Part shown: piece after piece, positions 1-9,798 of the stretch
Numbering within the stretch: position 1 is the first letter of the stretch
Layout of the letters: each line of letters begins with the position of its first letter
Assembly (NCBI GenBank): GCA_964559125.1
Contig: CAZLGW010000022.1
Span: 33,385-97,384, forward strand
Direction of reading: 5' to 3'
DNA: 64,000 nucleotides
DNA from: Ravibacter sp964559125
GTDB lineage: Bacteria > Bacteroidota > Bacteroidia > Cytophagales > Spirosomataceae
Made by a program: the position numbers and the translations under genes
Notes under the pieces: model-generated
What the model was told of the DNA's origin: nothing
The model's database searches: none
What the model saw: only the letters and a program-made list of their open reading frames with translations

Positions 1-1
1 C

Positions 2-442
2 AAGCTGGAAGCCCACCGCACCGGCCTCCTGCACCGGGCGTTTTCGGTAATTATTTTTAACTCAGAAGGAGAAATATTGCTTCAGCAAAGGGCTCCCGGC
101 AAGTATCATTCGGCCGGCCTTTGGTCAAATACCTGCTGCAGCCATCCGCAGCCGGGCGAAAACATTAAGGATTCGGCAGAACAGAGGCTTTTCGAAGAGA
201 TGTCTTTCCGGGCTAAGCTGGAATATGTAGACAAGTTTTACTACAGGGCAGAGCTGGAAAATAATATGACCGAGCATGAAATCGACTATGTATTCACGGG
301 CCGCTACGACGGCCTGGTCGATCCCGATCCGGCCGAGATAGCCGCATATAAGTGGATCTCACCCGGTCAGTTGCTAAGCGAGCTTGAAACGGCGCCACAC
401 CTCTATACTTATTGGCTGCCGCTAGTGCTGAAAATGATCTGA
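2..442 (+). CDS. idi: Isopentenyl-diphosphate delta-isomerase type 1, 5'-truncated by window edge
   Basis: Interconverts isopentenyl and dimethylallyl diphosphate in isoprenoid synthesis; cytosolic Nudix-fold enzyme. The frame is open from base 2 and reads KLEAHRTGLLHRAFSV, so the true start lies before the window and the in-frame TTG at 77 is only an internal codon. Visible family signatures are the cysteine motif NTCCSHP, where the active-site Cys sits, and the Nudix-like segment with paired glutamates (RLFEEMSF). The C-terminus (YTYWLPLVLKMI) is typical of the family, so only the N-terminal part is missing. The next gene starts 51 bp downstream on the same strand. Confidence 0.93.
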   Translation, partial: KLEAHRTGLLHRAFSVIIFNSEGEILLQQRAPGKYHSAGLWSNTCCSHPQPGENIKDSAEQRLFEEMSFRAKLEYVDKFYYRAELENNMTEHEIDYVFTGRYDGLVDPDPAEIAAYKWISPGQLLSELETAPHLYTYWLPLVLKMI

Positions 443-493
443 TTTACCTAATTTCGCGCCGTCTCAATTTAATAAGATTTTCTATAGTCCCCG

Positions 494-862
494 ATGAAGG
501 CGGTCTTAACCATTTCGCTGCTTATCCTGTCCAATATTTTCATGACCATCGCCTGGTACGGGCACCTCAAGCTGAAGGAATACTCCTGGTTTTCGGGGCT
601 CAGCCTGGCTAAAGTGATCCTGTTCAGCTGGATGATCGCACTGTTTGAATACGCGGTACAAGTACCTGCCAACAGGATCGGCTTTGAAGGGAACGGCGGT
701 CCGTTTTCCATCTGGCAGTTGAAGGTGATCCAGGAAGTAATTACGCTCGTCGTTTTTACGCTCTTTACGCTTTTTGCATTCAGGACCGAGACTTTCCGGC
801 TCAATCACCTGATCGCGTTTATATTCCTTGTGCTGGCCGTCTATTTTATGTTCAGGAAGTAA
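494..862 (+). CDS. DMT-family small membrane protein (DUF486)
   Basis: A 122-residue protein made almost entirely of four hydrophobic segments (about residues 4-22, 35-52, 72-92 and 100-118). The conserved central stretch ALFEYAVQVPANRIG followed by FSIWQLKVIQE is the hallmark of the DUF486 branch of the drug/metabolite transporter superfamily. Its transported substrate is unknown and I do not infer one. The ATG at 494 is preceded by an AT-rich stretch without a clear Shine-Dalgarno sequence, as is normal in this phylum. It may be co-transcribed with the IPP isomerase gene upstream. Confidence 0.85.
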   Translation: MKAVLTISLLILSNIFMTIAWYGHLKLKEYSWFSGLSLAKVILFSWMIALFEYAVQVPANRIGFEGNGGPFSIWQLKVIQEVITLVVFTLFTLFAFRTETFRLNHLIAFIFLVLAVYFMFRK

Positions 863-951
863 GCCGGATAAAATTAATCCGGTTATACACATGATTGTCC
901 GGGAAGCAGTCGTTTTCAAATAAACCAAAAACCCAACACTCATTTATCCCG

Positions 952-1323
952 ATGAAATACCTGTTTATCTTTACCTCTCTGCTGGCTGGCTTTTTGGGAA
1001 GCTGCAAACGGGATCCCGATACGAACGTGCAGAAAACCAAAGCTGACGCCTATCTCGTCAACACCCTGCCGGGAGACGGCTGCTACTGGCATTTTTCGGG
1101 TATTGAAAACGACAAATACTATGCTCCCAACGATGCTTCTCAACGTAAAATCGAAGAGCTGATCAATATTGTTTATGTTGAAGAAGCAATAAATGTATCC
1201 TATATTCCGGTATCTGTTGAGTTTTCCCACACCGGTAGTAAAAAAGCAGTTCAATGCGGATGGGGCAGAAAGACGGAAATGGAGGAAATCAATATTTATA
1301 ACCTGAAGATCCGGGAGGAGTAA
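952..1323 (+). CDS. Small hypothetical lipoprotein
   Basis: 123 residues. The frame is open back to 895, but the ATG at 952 gives a clean lipoprotein signal peptide: MKYLFIF, a hydrophobic core, then a lipobox ending in LGSC with Cys17 as the lipidated residue. The mature part is short and mixed in character, with a possible disulfide pair (Cys in DGCYWHF and in VQCGWG). I do not recognise a family. It is convergent with the CocE-type hydrolase gene, with a hairpin terminator between them. Confidence 0.7.
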   Translation: MKYLFIFTSLLAGFLGSCKRDPDTNVQKTKADAYLVNTLPGDGCYWHFSGIENDKYYAPNDASQRKIEELINIVYVEEAINVSYIPVSVEFSHTGSKKAVQCGWGRKTEMEEINIYNLKIREE

Positions 1324-1332
1324 CAGGTTTTA

Positions 1333-1397
1333 TAAAAAATCTGCTTCATCCGCATACACCCCTAAATGGGATTAGACGAATGAAGCAGAAAGATTTT
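1333..1397. terminator. Bidirectional hairpin terminator between convergent genes
   Basis: The 10-bp arms TCTGCTTCAT (1340-1349) and ATGAAGCAGA (1380-1389) are perfect reverse complements around a 30-nt loop. An A-run lies on the left (1333-1339) and a T-run on the right, so the structure can terminate transcripts from both strands. It sits between the small lipoprotein gene and the convergent hydrolase gene. Confidence 0.7.
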
Positions 1398-1409
1398 GTT
1401 GCCTGATTT

Positions 1410-3206
1410 CTACAAATCATTCACTACCGGCAGTACTATATGGCTGGGTTTTGGTCCGCCGTAATGGATAGTCTGGTTTGCCACTCTTGTTCTGGTAGAA
1501 CTTCCAAGCGGCTCCCCCGTATTGGGGTTCCGGTCAAACTGCGGGAAGTTGCTCGACGTGATGTCTATCCTGATCCTGTGTCCGGGCTTAAATACATTGG
1601 CCGTGCCGGTCAGCTCAATCTCGTATTCGTATACTTCACCGGGCGTGAGCAGTTTCATCTTGTCGAGGCCTTCCCTGAATCTTGCCCTCAGTATCCCTTC
1701 GGAGACGGGCATCGCAAAGCCGTTCGGATGAACATCCACCAGCTTGATCATCCAATCGGTATCGGGACCGTCGGTTGCCGCCTGCAGTTTCATTTTTACG
1801 GGGCCTGCTATCGTCAGGGGCTTTTCCAGGAAATCGCTTGTGTACACCAGCACATCCTCACGCTGTTCCAGAGGGCGCTGATCCCGCGGCCCGGAGGGTG
1901 TCGGGGTTCCGCAGCAATTGTTGCCACCGGTAGTCGGAACCGGGCTCAAAGGGTCGTAGCGATATTGGTCAGTCCCTGATCCTGAGGGTTTCTGAAAGGA
2001 AAGCAAACCACCGCCCCGTACTGAATTGGCCGGCCGTTCAGCATCCAGGTAAAGCGGGGTAAACCGTGTTCCCGGAACCGGCCAGTCGTCTTCTTCCCTC
2101 CATTTGTTGGCCCCCATATAGAACAATTTGACCGGTTTCTCCTTTTCCAGGCCGTTTTTGATCCCTTTCAGATGATAATCGTAGAAACGAAGCTCCATGT
2201 CAAACTGGCTGACATAGGCTGCGTCGGTAAAATCTACCCCTCCGAATGATTTGGAAGGACCGTGTCCCCACGGCCCTATGATCAACCTTGCTTCCTTGCG
2301 TGCGTGGGGTGTGCCTCCCTTATTGCGCATACCGACATAGCCGTTGATGGTACCCATCACAAATATGTCAAACCATCCGCCCGAGCTGTAGGTAGGTACT
2401 TTAACCTTATCAAAGCGCTCTTCATCGCTGATCTCCTTCCAGTAGGCGTCGTAGCTCTCATGCGCGATCCAATCGCGGTAGTGCTGCACTTCCGAACCGG
2501 CACTTTTCAGGTCACCGTCTTTCAACGGCAAATGCATGAGAATGTTTTCGTATCTGAGCTCTTCAGGTGCATATTCTGCTGAATGCCAGTACTGGGGCAG
2601 CATGATGCGGTCGGGCATCCTTACCACTCCCCAGCCATAATTGAAGCTCAGCCTGAATGCCCCCCCCATCGTAAGCCAGTTGGCATAGATATTGGTCGAC
2701 GCCAGCGAGGGGAAGGCAGCAACCAGGTGTGGCGGCGCCTGGCTGGCAGCCTGCCACTGGTTGTGCCCGAGATAACTTCCGCCCTGGGTCGCTACCTTCC
2801 CGTTTGAAAATGGCTGCTGTGCCGCCCATTCTATGGTGTCATACCCGTCTTTAGCCTCATCCCTGAACGGCTCCCATTTCCCTTCACTTTCATATCGACC
2901 CCGTACATCCTGCACTACGACGGCATAGCCGTGCTGCGCAAATTTGATCATGGTCTGGTGCACACCATCTCTCTGAAGCCCGTAAGGAGTACGGGTAATG
3001 ATCGTCGGGTAGCGGCCGGGTTTGACCGGCAGGTACACATCCGCGTAGAGAATGGTGCCGTCCCTCATCGGAACAGCCTTGTGCCGCTCTATTCTTATCT
3101 CATTGCCGGGGAGAATTTCGGCGCTAACCGCTCCCGGCATCTGAATAATAAATAAACCAACCAGATAAAACAGAAAACGGGATTTCTGAAAGCTCAAGAG
3201 ATTCAT
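1410..3206 (-). CDS. CocE/NonD-type alpha/beta hydrolase (X-Pro dipeptidyl-peptidase S15-like), secreted
   Basis: 598 residues with an N-terminal signal peptide (about 1-29, ending AVSA). The family cleaves ester or X-Pro amide bonds. The catalytic triad can be read as Ser144 in GGSYLG, Asp280 in GGWFDIF and His315 in GPWGHG. The C-terminal third is the jelly-roll PepX_C domain (GPVKMKLQAATDGPDTDW onward). It is the last gene of a minus-strand series running sigma, FecR, SusC, SusD, hydrolase, separated from SusD by 43 bp. The context suggests that it processes a substrate imported or bound by the SusCD pair; a peptide or acylated compound is as plausible as a glycan. Confidence 0.88.
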   Translation of the reverse strand: MNLLSFQKSRFLFYLVGLFIIQMPGAVSAEILPGNEIRIERHKAVPMRDGTILYADVYLPVKPGRYPTIITRTPYGLQRDGVHQTMIKFAQHGYAVVVQDVRGRYESEGKWEPFRDEAKDGYDTIEWAAQQPFSNGKVATQGGSYLGHNQWQAASQAPPHLVAAFPSLASTNIYANWLTMGGAFRLSFNYGWGVVRMPDRIMLPQYWHSAEYAPEELRYENILMHLPLKDGDLKSAGSEVQHYRDWIAHESYDAYWKEISDEERFDKVKVPTYSSGGWFDIFVMGTINGYVGMRNKGGTPHARKEARLIIGPWGHGPSKSFGGVDFTDAAYVSQFDMELRFYDYHLKGIKNGLEKEKPVKLFYMGANKWREEDDWPVPGTRFTPLYLDAERPANSVRGGGLLSFQKPSGSGTDQYRYDPLSPVPTTGGNNCCGTPTPSGPRDQRPLEQREDVLVYTSDFLEKPLTIAGPVKMKLQAATDGPDTDWMIKLVDVHPNGFAMPVSEGILRARFREGLDKMKLLTPGEVYEYEIELTGTANVFKPGHRIRIDITSSNFPQFDRNPNTGEPLGSSTRTRVANQTIHYGGPKPSHIVLPVVNDL

Positions 3207-3249
3207 GTAAAGGAATTTAGGTTAAGAGTTCGGTAAATACGGATTCGGC

Positions 3250-4830
3250 TTACCTTCCCGGATATTTCGGATCCCACCAGACAATACTGGTCAGCAGGTT
3301 TCCGACATTCTGCCGGTTGAGCGCCTCGTTGAAATTTTCGGTATTCAGACTCAGCTCGCTATCCGGGATGATTAGCCGTCGGGGTATAGTTCCTCCTGTA
3401 ATATTGCCTGGGTAGTTAGTAGGAATGAGCTTCGGATAGTCCGTACGCCGCCAATTGGCAAAGATCTCGTAGTTGTCGAGAAGGAGCGCCACCCATTTCT
3501 GAACACTGATCTGCTCGAGCTTTTCCTCGAAAGTCCCGTCCTCTTTGAACGGATTCTTTCTCAGATAGGCTTCTATCTTTTCGGACGAAATCACACCTTC
3601 TTCGCCGAAATGCGCCCAGTGACGCATACCGGCCCTGACCGCATTTTCATACGCGGTTTTGGCACTCCCGGTATTCCAGCCCCTTATGGCCGCCTCTGCC
3701 AGCAGCAGGTGGCTTTCGGCATTTGTAAATGTCAGCACGGGACTACCCCAGTTGAGAATGGTATTAGGATGAGGCTCGGAATAAGTATGAAAGTCATCCG
3801 GTTCGCCAAAAAGCACCCCGTTTGGCATACCACGCTGAATGACCGTCGACGTATCGTAAACATAGCCGGCCCCGTTCGGGTTGTCTATCCAGACGACTGA
3901 AATCACATTAAGCCTCGGATCGCCCGTATTTTTTAAGTGATCTATAAAAGTTTTGGCATATTTTCCTCCCTGGGTATTGCTTGTGCCCGCCTGGGGGTTT
4001 TGGTAATCCTGTACCAGCAGCACATCGGCTTTGGGGTTCCGGCTGTGTGCTACCTGGCCGTTGAGATAGCGGACCATCGCGATCTCGTCGTCATTGAGGA
4101 TCGGCCCTCCCTGGATCGCCTTTTTTACCCAGGTTTCAGCCATATCGGGGCGGGCATCGGTAAGCCGCATGCCCAGCCGCAGCATGAGTGAGTAACCGAA
4201 CTTCTTCCACTTGTTTACGTCGCCGCCGTAGAAAAAATCGTTGGCTCCGAAAGTAGGGAGCGAAGGATTAAAAGCTGCTATGGATTCTTCCAGCTCTTTG
4301 AGCATATCCGCATAGATCTCCTCCTGCCGGTCGTACTTGGGCTGTATAAGTCCTTCAATACTCTTAAGAGCCTCAGAATAAGGAACATCACCATGGACAT
4401 CGGTCACAATATGAAACATGTAAACCTTCCATATCCTGGCAGCAGAAAGCATATTTACCATTTGAGGGTCGTCTTTTACTTTCTGGATCACCCTTTCATT
4501 GTCGGCCAGTGCAGTATTGTATACCGCCCAGTGGCTCGTTGCCATGCTTATATTGAAATACTTGTCACCGGTACCCCTCACTTCACTATGAGTAGCAAAC
4601 TGCTGCATCGCCTGTGAAAGGATAAAATGCTGCCCGTCCGCACCGTTTGTAAAGTTGTAGGCCACCCCTACCATCTGGGAGTTTGAGAACAAATACCCGG
4701 GCACCACTTCCTCGTAGGCATTCGGATTCTTATTGAGATCCTCAAGGCTGGTCTGGAAGTCGTCGCACGCTGCAAATAGGAGGACAAGAAGCGGGAGTAT
4801 TCCTTTATATTTTAATTTCATATTTTTCAT
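3250..4830 (-). CDS. SusD/RagB-like nutrient-binding lipoprotein (SusD-like_2 type)
   Basis: 526 residues. The signal peptide ends in LLFAACDDF, so Cys22 is the predicted lipid anchor on the outer-membrane surface. The alpha-helical SusD-like body includes the typical opening DLNKNPNAYEEVVPGYLFSN, the central WKVYMFHIVTDVHGDVPYSEA segment and the QKWVALLLDNYEIFANWRRTDYP region near the end, all characteristic of the SusD-like_2 subfamily. It lies 67 bp downstream of its SusC partner and forms the lid on that transporter. A second ATG at 4821 is an alternative start. Confidence 0.92.
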   Translation of the reverse strand: MKNMKLKYKGILPLLVLLFAACDDFQTSLEDLNKNPNAYEEVVPGYLFSNSQMVGVAYNFTNGADGQHFILSQAMQQFATHSEVRGTGDKYFNISMATSHWAVYNTALADNERVIQKVKDDPQMVNMLSAARIWKVYMFHIVTDVHGDVPYSEALKSIEGLIQPKYDRQEEIYADMLKELEESIAAFNPSLPTFGANDFFYGGDVNKWKKFGYSLMLRLGMRLTDARPDMAETWVKKAIQGGPILNDDEIAMVRYLNGQVAHSRNPKADVLLVQDYQNPQAGTSNTQGGKYAKTFIDHLKNTGDPRLNVISVVWIDNPNGAGYVYDTSTVIQRGMPNGVLFGEPDDFHTYSEPHPNTILNWGSPVLTFTNAESHLLLAEAAIRGWNTGSAKTAYENAVRAGMRHWAHFGEEGVISSEKIEAYLRKNPFKEDGTFEEKLEQISVQKWVALLLDNYEIFANWRRTDYPKLIPTNYPGNITGGTIPRRLIIPDSELSLNTENFNEALNRQNVGNLLTSIVWWDPKYPGR

Positions 4831-4897
4831 CAGAATGAAATTGATAAATTACTGAATGTTAGATAGCTGATTTCTGACATCTGATTTCTGACATCTG

Positions 4898-7800
4898 TCA
4901 GAAACTCAGCCTCAGGTTAAGCCCGACCTCCCTGGTCTTAGGCATCATGACCCCCGCACCGTTCTGTGCATTGTTGTTTGCGTTGATTCCCTGCTCCGGG
5001 TCGAAATGATCCGAATTCCGGTAGAGGAACAGCAGGTTGCGGGCCACCAGCGACAGGTTGAGGCCGGTCAGCTTTGCGTTTTGCAGGCGGACTGCCGGGA
5101 AATTATATCCGACGATCAGGCTGCGCAGCTTGGCAAAGCTGCCGTCTATCATGAAATTAGAGGCATACTGTCCATCATTATTATAATAGGTAGCCATGTG
5201 AGTGGCCGGCCAGGTATGGCTGAATTCGGCGCCTTTTTCATCCACTCCGGTAACGGTAAGCCCGTTTTCCCGTCCGGGTAATGTTTCTTTCAACAATCCG
5301 AAACGCCACATATACTGCTTGTTTACGGAGAAAAATTCATTTCCGAACTTGGCGTCTATCAGCGCGCTGAAGTTAAAATTCTTGTAGGTAAAAGAATTTT
5401 CAAATCCCATGGTGTAAGGCGGTACACCTATTCCCAACGGTTGGGTAGGCCCCAACTGTGCGTACCTACTGATGCTGTTGTAAATAAGACGGCCATCGGG
5501 CGAATACTCATAGGTCCTGCCGAAACGGGTACTGGAATCCTTGCCGAGGAGGCTGCTGGGACCGGTAGGCTGTCCGGGGGCAAGCGTAAGTACCCTGTTT
5601 TGGTTGTAAGCCATATTGAAGCTCGTATTCCATGAAAAGTCGGAGGTTTTGATCGGGTTGAAGGTCAGCAACAACTCTATTCCCCTATTCCTGATCTTAC
5701 CCACGTTGAGCAAAGTGGAAGTTGCCCCTGATGAAGGTGCGATACCTGTCGAAACAATATCGTCGGTATTGACCCGCTGGTAGAAAGTAAGGTCGATCCC
5801 AAACCGGTTATTGAAAAACTGGGCATCGATACCAATTTCGGAAGTGGTCGAGGTAAGGGGCCTCAGGTTCGGATTGGCGATGGCGCTCGAAGAGGTTTGC
5901 ACCGGTACCCCTAAATGTCCTCCAGGTCTGAACGAATATAGCTGGTTAATCGCATAAGCCGCCACGGTAGCACTTCCAACCTCCGCCCATGATCCGCGCA
6001 GCTTGGCGAAGTTGATCGCCTGCGGCAGGTTAAGTGCCTTGGATAAAATGATGCTACCTCCAATAGACGGATAGAATATCTTGTTGTTTCCGGGATTCAA
6101 GGTAGAAAACCAGTCCTGGCGCCCGGTAAGACTCAGGTAGTAGGTTTCATCATAGTTCAGGTCGGCGGAGGCAAAAACAGAGTTGGTACCGGCCGCACGG
6201 TAGCCTTTACCAGGCACAAGTACCCTGACGTTGTTGGCGCTTATCCAGTCGGGGATGATAAACTCCGATCCTACCAACGAATTGCTTGTAAGAATATCGC
6301 GTTCCCAGTTACCCCCGACCATGGCCCCGATCCCGAAACGGTCTGCGACAACAGTGCTGTAGTTTGCTATAATCCGGGCATTTGAACGCGTAGAGATTTC
6401 ATCCATTGACCGGTAGGTGCCCAAAGGTCTGAAAGCGGTCCCTATCGGGTAGTAGTCTTCTTCGCTCCAGTTACTGAAATCCCTCATGAAATCGGCCTTA
6501 ACAAAAAAGTCGGGCGTAATGTTGTAGGTAAGCGCTGTCTGTGCAATGACCCTATTGGTCCTGTCCTTATTCTTCATCCTGTCACGGGCAAAATAGGGAT
6601 TGGTAGCCTGGTTGACATGCTGCCACTCCACCTCCTGTCCGGTGACGGGGTCATAGCCGGGCGCAAGGTTCCTGATGTCAACCGTATTAGCCAGCAGGTA
6701 GACACCCCAGGCTGCATTGGTCCCTACATAATCTACGCCCGGACGGTTGATGCCCAGCTCGTAGTTATATTGAATCTGGGTGTCGAAGCTCAGCTTTTCG
6801 CTCAGAAGGGCTTTCATGTTGAGATTGGCGGTCTGCCTTTTGTAACCCGACCCTTTCAGGATGGAATTCGACTGCAGGTCGGATAGGGAAAGCCGGTAGG
6901 TGACCCGCTCGCCTCCCCCTGAAAAGGAAAGCGTATTGACTAGATTGGTACTTGGCTTGTAGAAATTCTTGATGTTATCTTTCACATACACTGGCGAATA
7001 AGGCCTTTCTACACCGTCGAACTGTACATACGGCCTGCCATCCATTTTTTCCCCAAAAGACAACCTACCCGTACTGATGGCCTGGCCCTGAGTTGTAGGG
7101 CGAACACCCAAGGTTCCCTGTCCGTATTCGTACTGATAGTCCGGGAAAATATAGATGCTCCCAACCGTAAAGTTGGAATTGAGCTCTATCCCGATCCCTT
7201 TGTTCAGCTTGACACCTTTCTTGGTTGTGATGAGTATGACACCGTTGGCAGCCTGGCTTCCGTAAAGCGCTGCGGCAGCGCCTCCTTTCAATACACTGAT
7301 TGTCTCGATATCATCAGGGTTAAGGCTTGTGATACCGTCGCCAAGGTCGGTAGTGGCTCCGTTGGCCTGGTCGAGCACTGTAGCCGGCCGGTTAGTAATC
7401 GGCATCCCGTTTACTACGTAAAGCGGCTGGTTATTGCCGTTCAGCGAACCGTTACCCCTTATCACCACCCGGCTCGAACCTCCCGGGCCGCTGGCCATGC
7501 TGGTCGCGTTAACCCCGGCTATCTTCCCGGTAAGGGCATTTCCTATATTAACTTCCCTTGCCTGGGTAAACTCCTCTCCTTTTACTTCCGTAACCGAATA
7601 AACGAGCGACTCTCTTTTACGTTCCATACCGAACGCCGTTACGACCACCTCGTTCAGCGCCTTGGACTCCGGAACAAGCTGAATGCTGAGATCGGTTTCG
7701 TTGCCCAGGGATACTTCTCTTGTTGTAAAACCTACAAAGCTGAATACCAGGATGGCGCCGTTTCTTTCAGCATCCGGGACGTCGAGGACAAACCGGCCGT

Positions 7801-8308
7801 CGACATCGGTGATCGTACCTCTCTGAGTTCCCTTCAGAAGCACGTTAACTCCGGGTAGGGATTCACCCGTTTCATCGGTGACCTTCCCCGTAATGTTCCT
7901 GATAACCGGGACTTCATAAAGTCCCTGGTCGGGCGAAGCAGGCAGAGAAGGCTCTTTCCTGAGTATAATCCGGTTGCTGACCAGTTCATAGGCCACCTTC
8001 TGGGGCGAAAGTACCTGCCTGAGCACTTCAGCAAGCTCCTCACCCTCAAACCTGAAACTGAACTTCTGCGCAGGGAAGATATGCGGGTTATACATAAACT
8101 TGATCTTCGCCTGTGCTTCTATTTTGTCCAGCACCTTTTCCATTTCTACGTTCGACAGGCGGAGGCTGATTTTTTGCTCCAGGACCCGCTGACCGTGCAG
8201 ATTACCGGCGTTCATGATAGTAGCAACCGCCAGGCAAAGCATGGATTGATAAAGAGCTATACGCATAATTTTCCGTAAAGCGCGATTGGATAGATCTTTT
8301 TTTAACAT
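4898..8308 (-). CDS. SusC/RagA TonB-linked outer-membrane transporter with STN signalling domain (locus 1)
   Basis: 1136 residues from the ATG at 8308 (MLKKDLSNRALRKIMRIALY); the frame is open a further 63 bp upstream, but that part does not look like a signal peptide. Domains in order: signal peptide, STN domain (about 45-115, LRLSNVEMEKVLDKIEAQAK), carboxypeptidase-regulatory-like domain (ITGKVTDETGESLPGVNVLL), plug with RGNGSL and YVVNGMPI, then a 22-strand barrel ending in the usual aromatic F (LRLSF). The STN domain is the part expected to talk to the adjacent FecR. It imports a substrate with the SusD partner, energised by TonB. Confidence 0.95.
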   Translation of the reverse strand: MLKKDLSNRALRKIMRIALYQSMLCLAVATIMNAGNLHGQRVLEQKISLRLSNVEMEKVLDKIEAQAKIKFMYNPHIFPAQKFSFRFEGEELAEVLRQVLSPQKVAYELVSNRIILRKEPSLPASPDQGLYEVPVIRNITGKVTDETGESLPGVNVLLKGTQRGTITDVDGRFVLDVPDAERNGAILVFSFVGFTTREVSLGNETDLSIQLVPESKALNEVVVTAFGMERKRESLVYSVTEVKGEEFTQAREVNIGNALTGKIAGVNATSMASGPGGSSRVVIRGNGSLNGNNQPLYVVNGMPITNRPATVLDQANGATTDLGDGITSLNPDDIETISVLKGGAAAALYGSQAANGVILITTKKGVKLNKGIGIELNSNFTVGSIYIFPDYQYEYGQGTLGVRPTTQGQAISTGRLSFGEKMDGRPYVQFDGVERPYSPVYVKDNIKNFYKPSTNLVNTLSFSGGGERVTYRLSLSDLQSNSILKGSGYKRQTANLNMKALLSEKLSFDTQIQYNYELGINRPGVDYVGTNAAWGVYLLANTVDIRNLAPGYDPVTGQEVEWQHVNQATNPYFARDRMKNKDRTNRVIAQTALTYNITPDFFVKADFMRDFSNWSEEDYYPIGTAFRPLGTYRSMDEISTRSNARIIANYSTVVADRFGIGAMVGGNWERDILTSNSLVGSEFIIPDWISANNVRVLVPGKGYRAAGTNSVFASADLNYDETYYLSLTGRQDWFSTLNPGNNKIFYPSIGGSIILSKALNLPQAINFAKLRGSWAEVGSATVAAYAINQLYSFRPGGHLGVPVQTSSSAIANPNLRPLTSTTSEIGIDAQFFNNRFGIDLTFYQRVNTDDIVSTGIAPSSGATSTLLNVGKIRNRGIELLLTFNPIKTSDFSWNTSFNMAYNQNRVLTLAPGQPTGPSSLLGKDSSTRFGRTYEYSPDGRLIYNSISRYAQLGPTQPLGIGVPPYTMGFENSFTYKNFNFSALIDAKFGNEFFSVNKQYMWRFGLLKETLPGRENGLTVTGVDEKGAEFSHTWPATHMATYYNNDGQYASNFMIDGSFAKLRSLIVGYNFPAVRLQNAKLTGLNLSLVARNLLFLYRNSDHFDPEQGINANNNAQNGAGVMMPKTREVGLNLRLSF

Positions 8309-8402
8309 AAATTTGATTGTTGTCGGTTTAGAATTCGGCACAAACAATCCCGGGATGCCTTTCCGAGGCACCAGTACGGTAGTTACCTGAACGGGATATT
8401 AC

Positions 8403-8428
8403 ACCGGTGATGTGCCAGCATCACCGGT
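8403..8428 (-). promoter_or_regulatory. Strong hairpin in the leader between fecR and susC (locus 1)
   Basis: Perfect 10-bp stem ACCGGTGATG / CATCACCGGT with a 6-nt loop, 95 bp before the SusC start within the 255-bp fecR-susC gap. Read on the minus (coding) strand, an A-run precedes it and no T-run follows, so it looks like a leader or processing structure rather than a terminator for this operon; on the plus strand the T-run follows the stem. A smaller hairpin (TGCCT/AGGCA) follows nearer the start codon. Confidence 0.5.
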
Positions 8429-8563
8429 TTTTTGTTAGGTCAAAGGAGTTTCTTCATAGGCGGATGATTCTTGAGGCTTTTGTTGGTGTTTAGATTTTTC
8501 CGGTATCACGTAATAGTATCCTTTTAGGATCTGAAATGTTTTCCACGCTTTCGGCACCATCCT

Positions 8564-9673
8564 TTAATGACAGCCCGTACTGTTGATGATAATGGTTCCG
8601 TCCATTTGTTCGAATTCTGCTCCGAAAGTCTTACATATCAGGTCGATCTTCTCAAAAAGAGGCTCATGCTCAAGAACGGCAGTCAGGTAGCAGTTGCGCA
8701 TCGCCTCCTGGTCAAAAATGATCTCTACCCCGTAAGTCTCAGATAAAGCTGCAAATACTTCCCTGGCAGGCGTCGCCCTGAAGTGGAACGACTCAGCGGA
8801 ATCTGTGCTCTTCAGTATTTCGGGGATCTCTACAAGACTCCTGGTCAGGCGGGAGTCGCCTGAATTATATATTATTTTCTGGTTCGGCGTGAGGATCATT
8901 CCTTCTTTCAGCCCGGTATCGTCCAAAAGTCCGTTGTTCAGCCCATCTGCCGAAACCGGAAAGACAGATACCTTCCCGGTCTTTACCACGACGGTCACCT
9001 GTTTGTCATTTTCAAATGCCCTGACCCTGAAGCTGGTGCCCAGCACCTTAGTAGCCAGCGTACCGGCATACACAATAAATGGGTGCCCCGGTTTTTTTAC
9101 TACATCGAAAAAAGCTTCACCTGTCAGAAAAACTTCCCGCTTCCCATCGGTGAAGGTATGCAGATAGCTGATCCTGCTCCCGGGCTGAAGGGTTACCGTA
9201 CTTCCGTCGCTCAGGTATATAAGCCGGGCCTCTCCCGTCCGGTTTATTTTCTGTTCCAAAGCCGGAGGTTGATACGCTACGGATCCGGGGGCTTTTACCG
9301 GATTTTTAACGGCTTCCGGCTGAGCGTAAAACCACCATCCCAAAACGGAAAGGAGAAAAGTAACAGCGGCAGCGAAATACCATTTTATAACCCTGAAACG
9401 GTTCGATACAGGCAGATCCTCCCGGGAAGACTCCAGGGCCGCAGATAATCTTTCAAGTTCATTGTAAATCTCCTCGTCACCAATCTGGTTAAAAGCTCCT
9501 TCGGTCAGCTCCAGCAACCTGATCGCGCTTTCAATTACCCCTCTCCGATCTGGATTCCCGGCGCTCCATTCTTCCCAGAAAAGCCTGTCCTGAGAGCTCT
9601 CAAAAAGAATCCACCTGCGAAACGATTCGTTTGCAGCGAGCTCTTCGGGCGAGAAATTGCGGTAGTCCTGCAT
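8564..9673 (-). CDS. FecR-family anti-sigma factor (locus 1)
   Basis: 369 residues. The cytoplasmic N-terminal part (1-95) binds the sigma factor; one membrane span lies at about 98-116 (WYFAAAVTFLLSVLGWW). The periplasmic FecR domain follows (SDGSTVTLQPGSRISYLHTF, EVFLTGEAFFDVVKKPGHPF, VLGTSFRVRAF), then a C-terminal DUF4974/STN-like domain (FRATPAREVFAALSETYGVE). It holds its ECF sigma partner inactive until the cognate SusC signals substrate. It lies 146 bp downstream of the sigma gene and 255 bp upstream of susC. Confidence 0.94.
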   Translation of the reverse strand: MQDYRNFSPEELAANESFRRWILFESSQDRLFWEEWSAGNPDRRGVIESAIRLLELTEGAFNQIGDEEIYNELERLSAALESSREDLPVSNRFRVIKWYFAAAVTFLLSVLGWWFYAQPEAVKNPVKAPGSVAYQPPALEQKINRTGEARLIYLSDGSTVTLQPGSRISYLHTFTDGKREVFLTGEAFFDVVKKPGHPFIVYAGTLATKVLGTSFRVRAFENDKQVTVVVKTGKVSVFPVSADGLNNGLLDDTGLKEGMILTPNQKIIYNSGDSRLTRSLVEIPEILKSTDSAESFHFRATPAREVFAALSETYGVEIIFDQEAMRNCYLTAVLEHEPLFEKIDLICKTFGAEFEQMDGTIIINSTGCH

Positions 9674-9798
9674 ACCCTGTTTCTTATTGTACGCTTTACT
9701 TACCCTCTATGATGCAAATACTGCCGGGCAATACTCTTTAACTGAAAATTATTTTTAAAAAGCACCATATAGATTACCTGCCCGTTAAAAAAGCAGGC

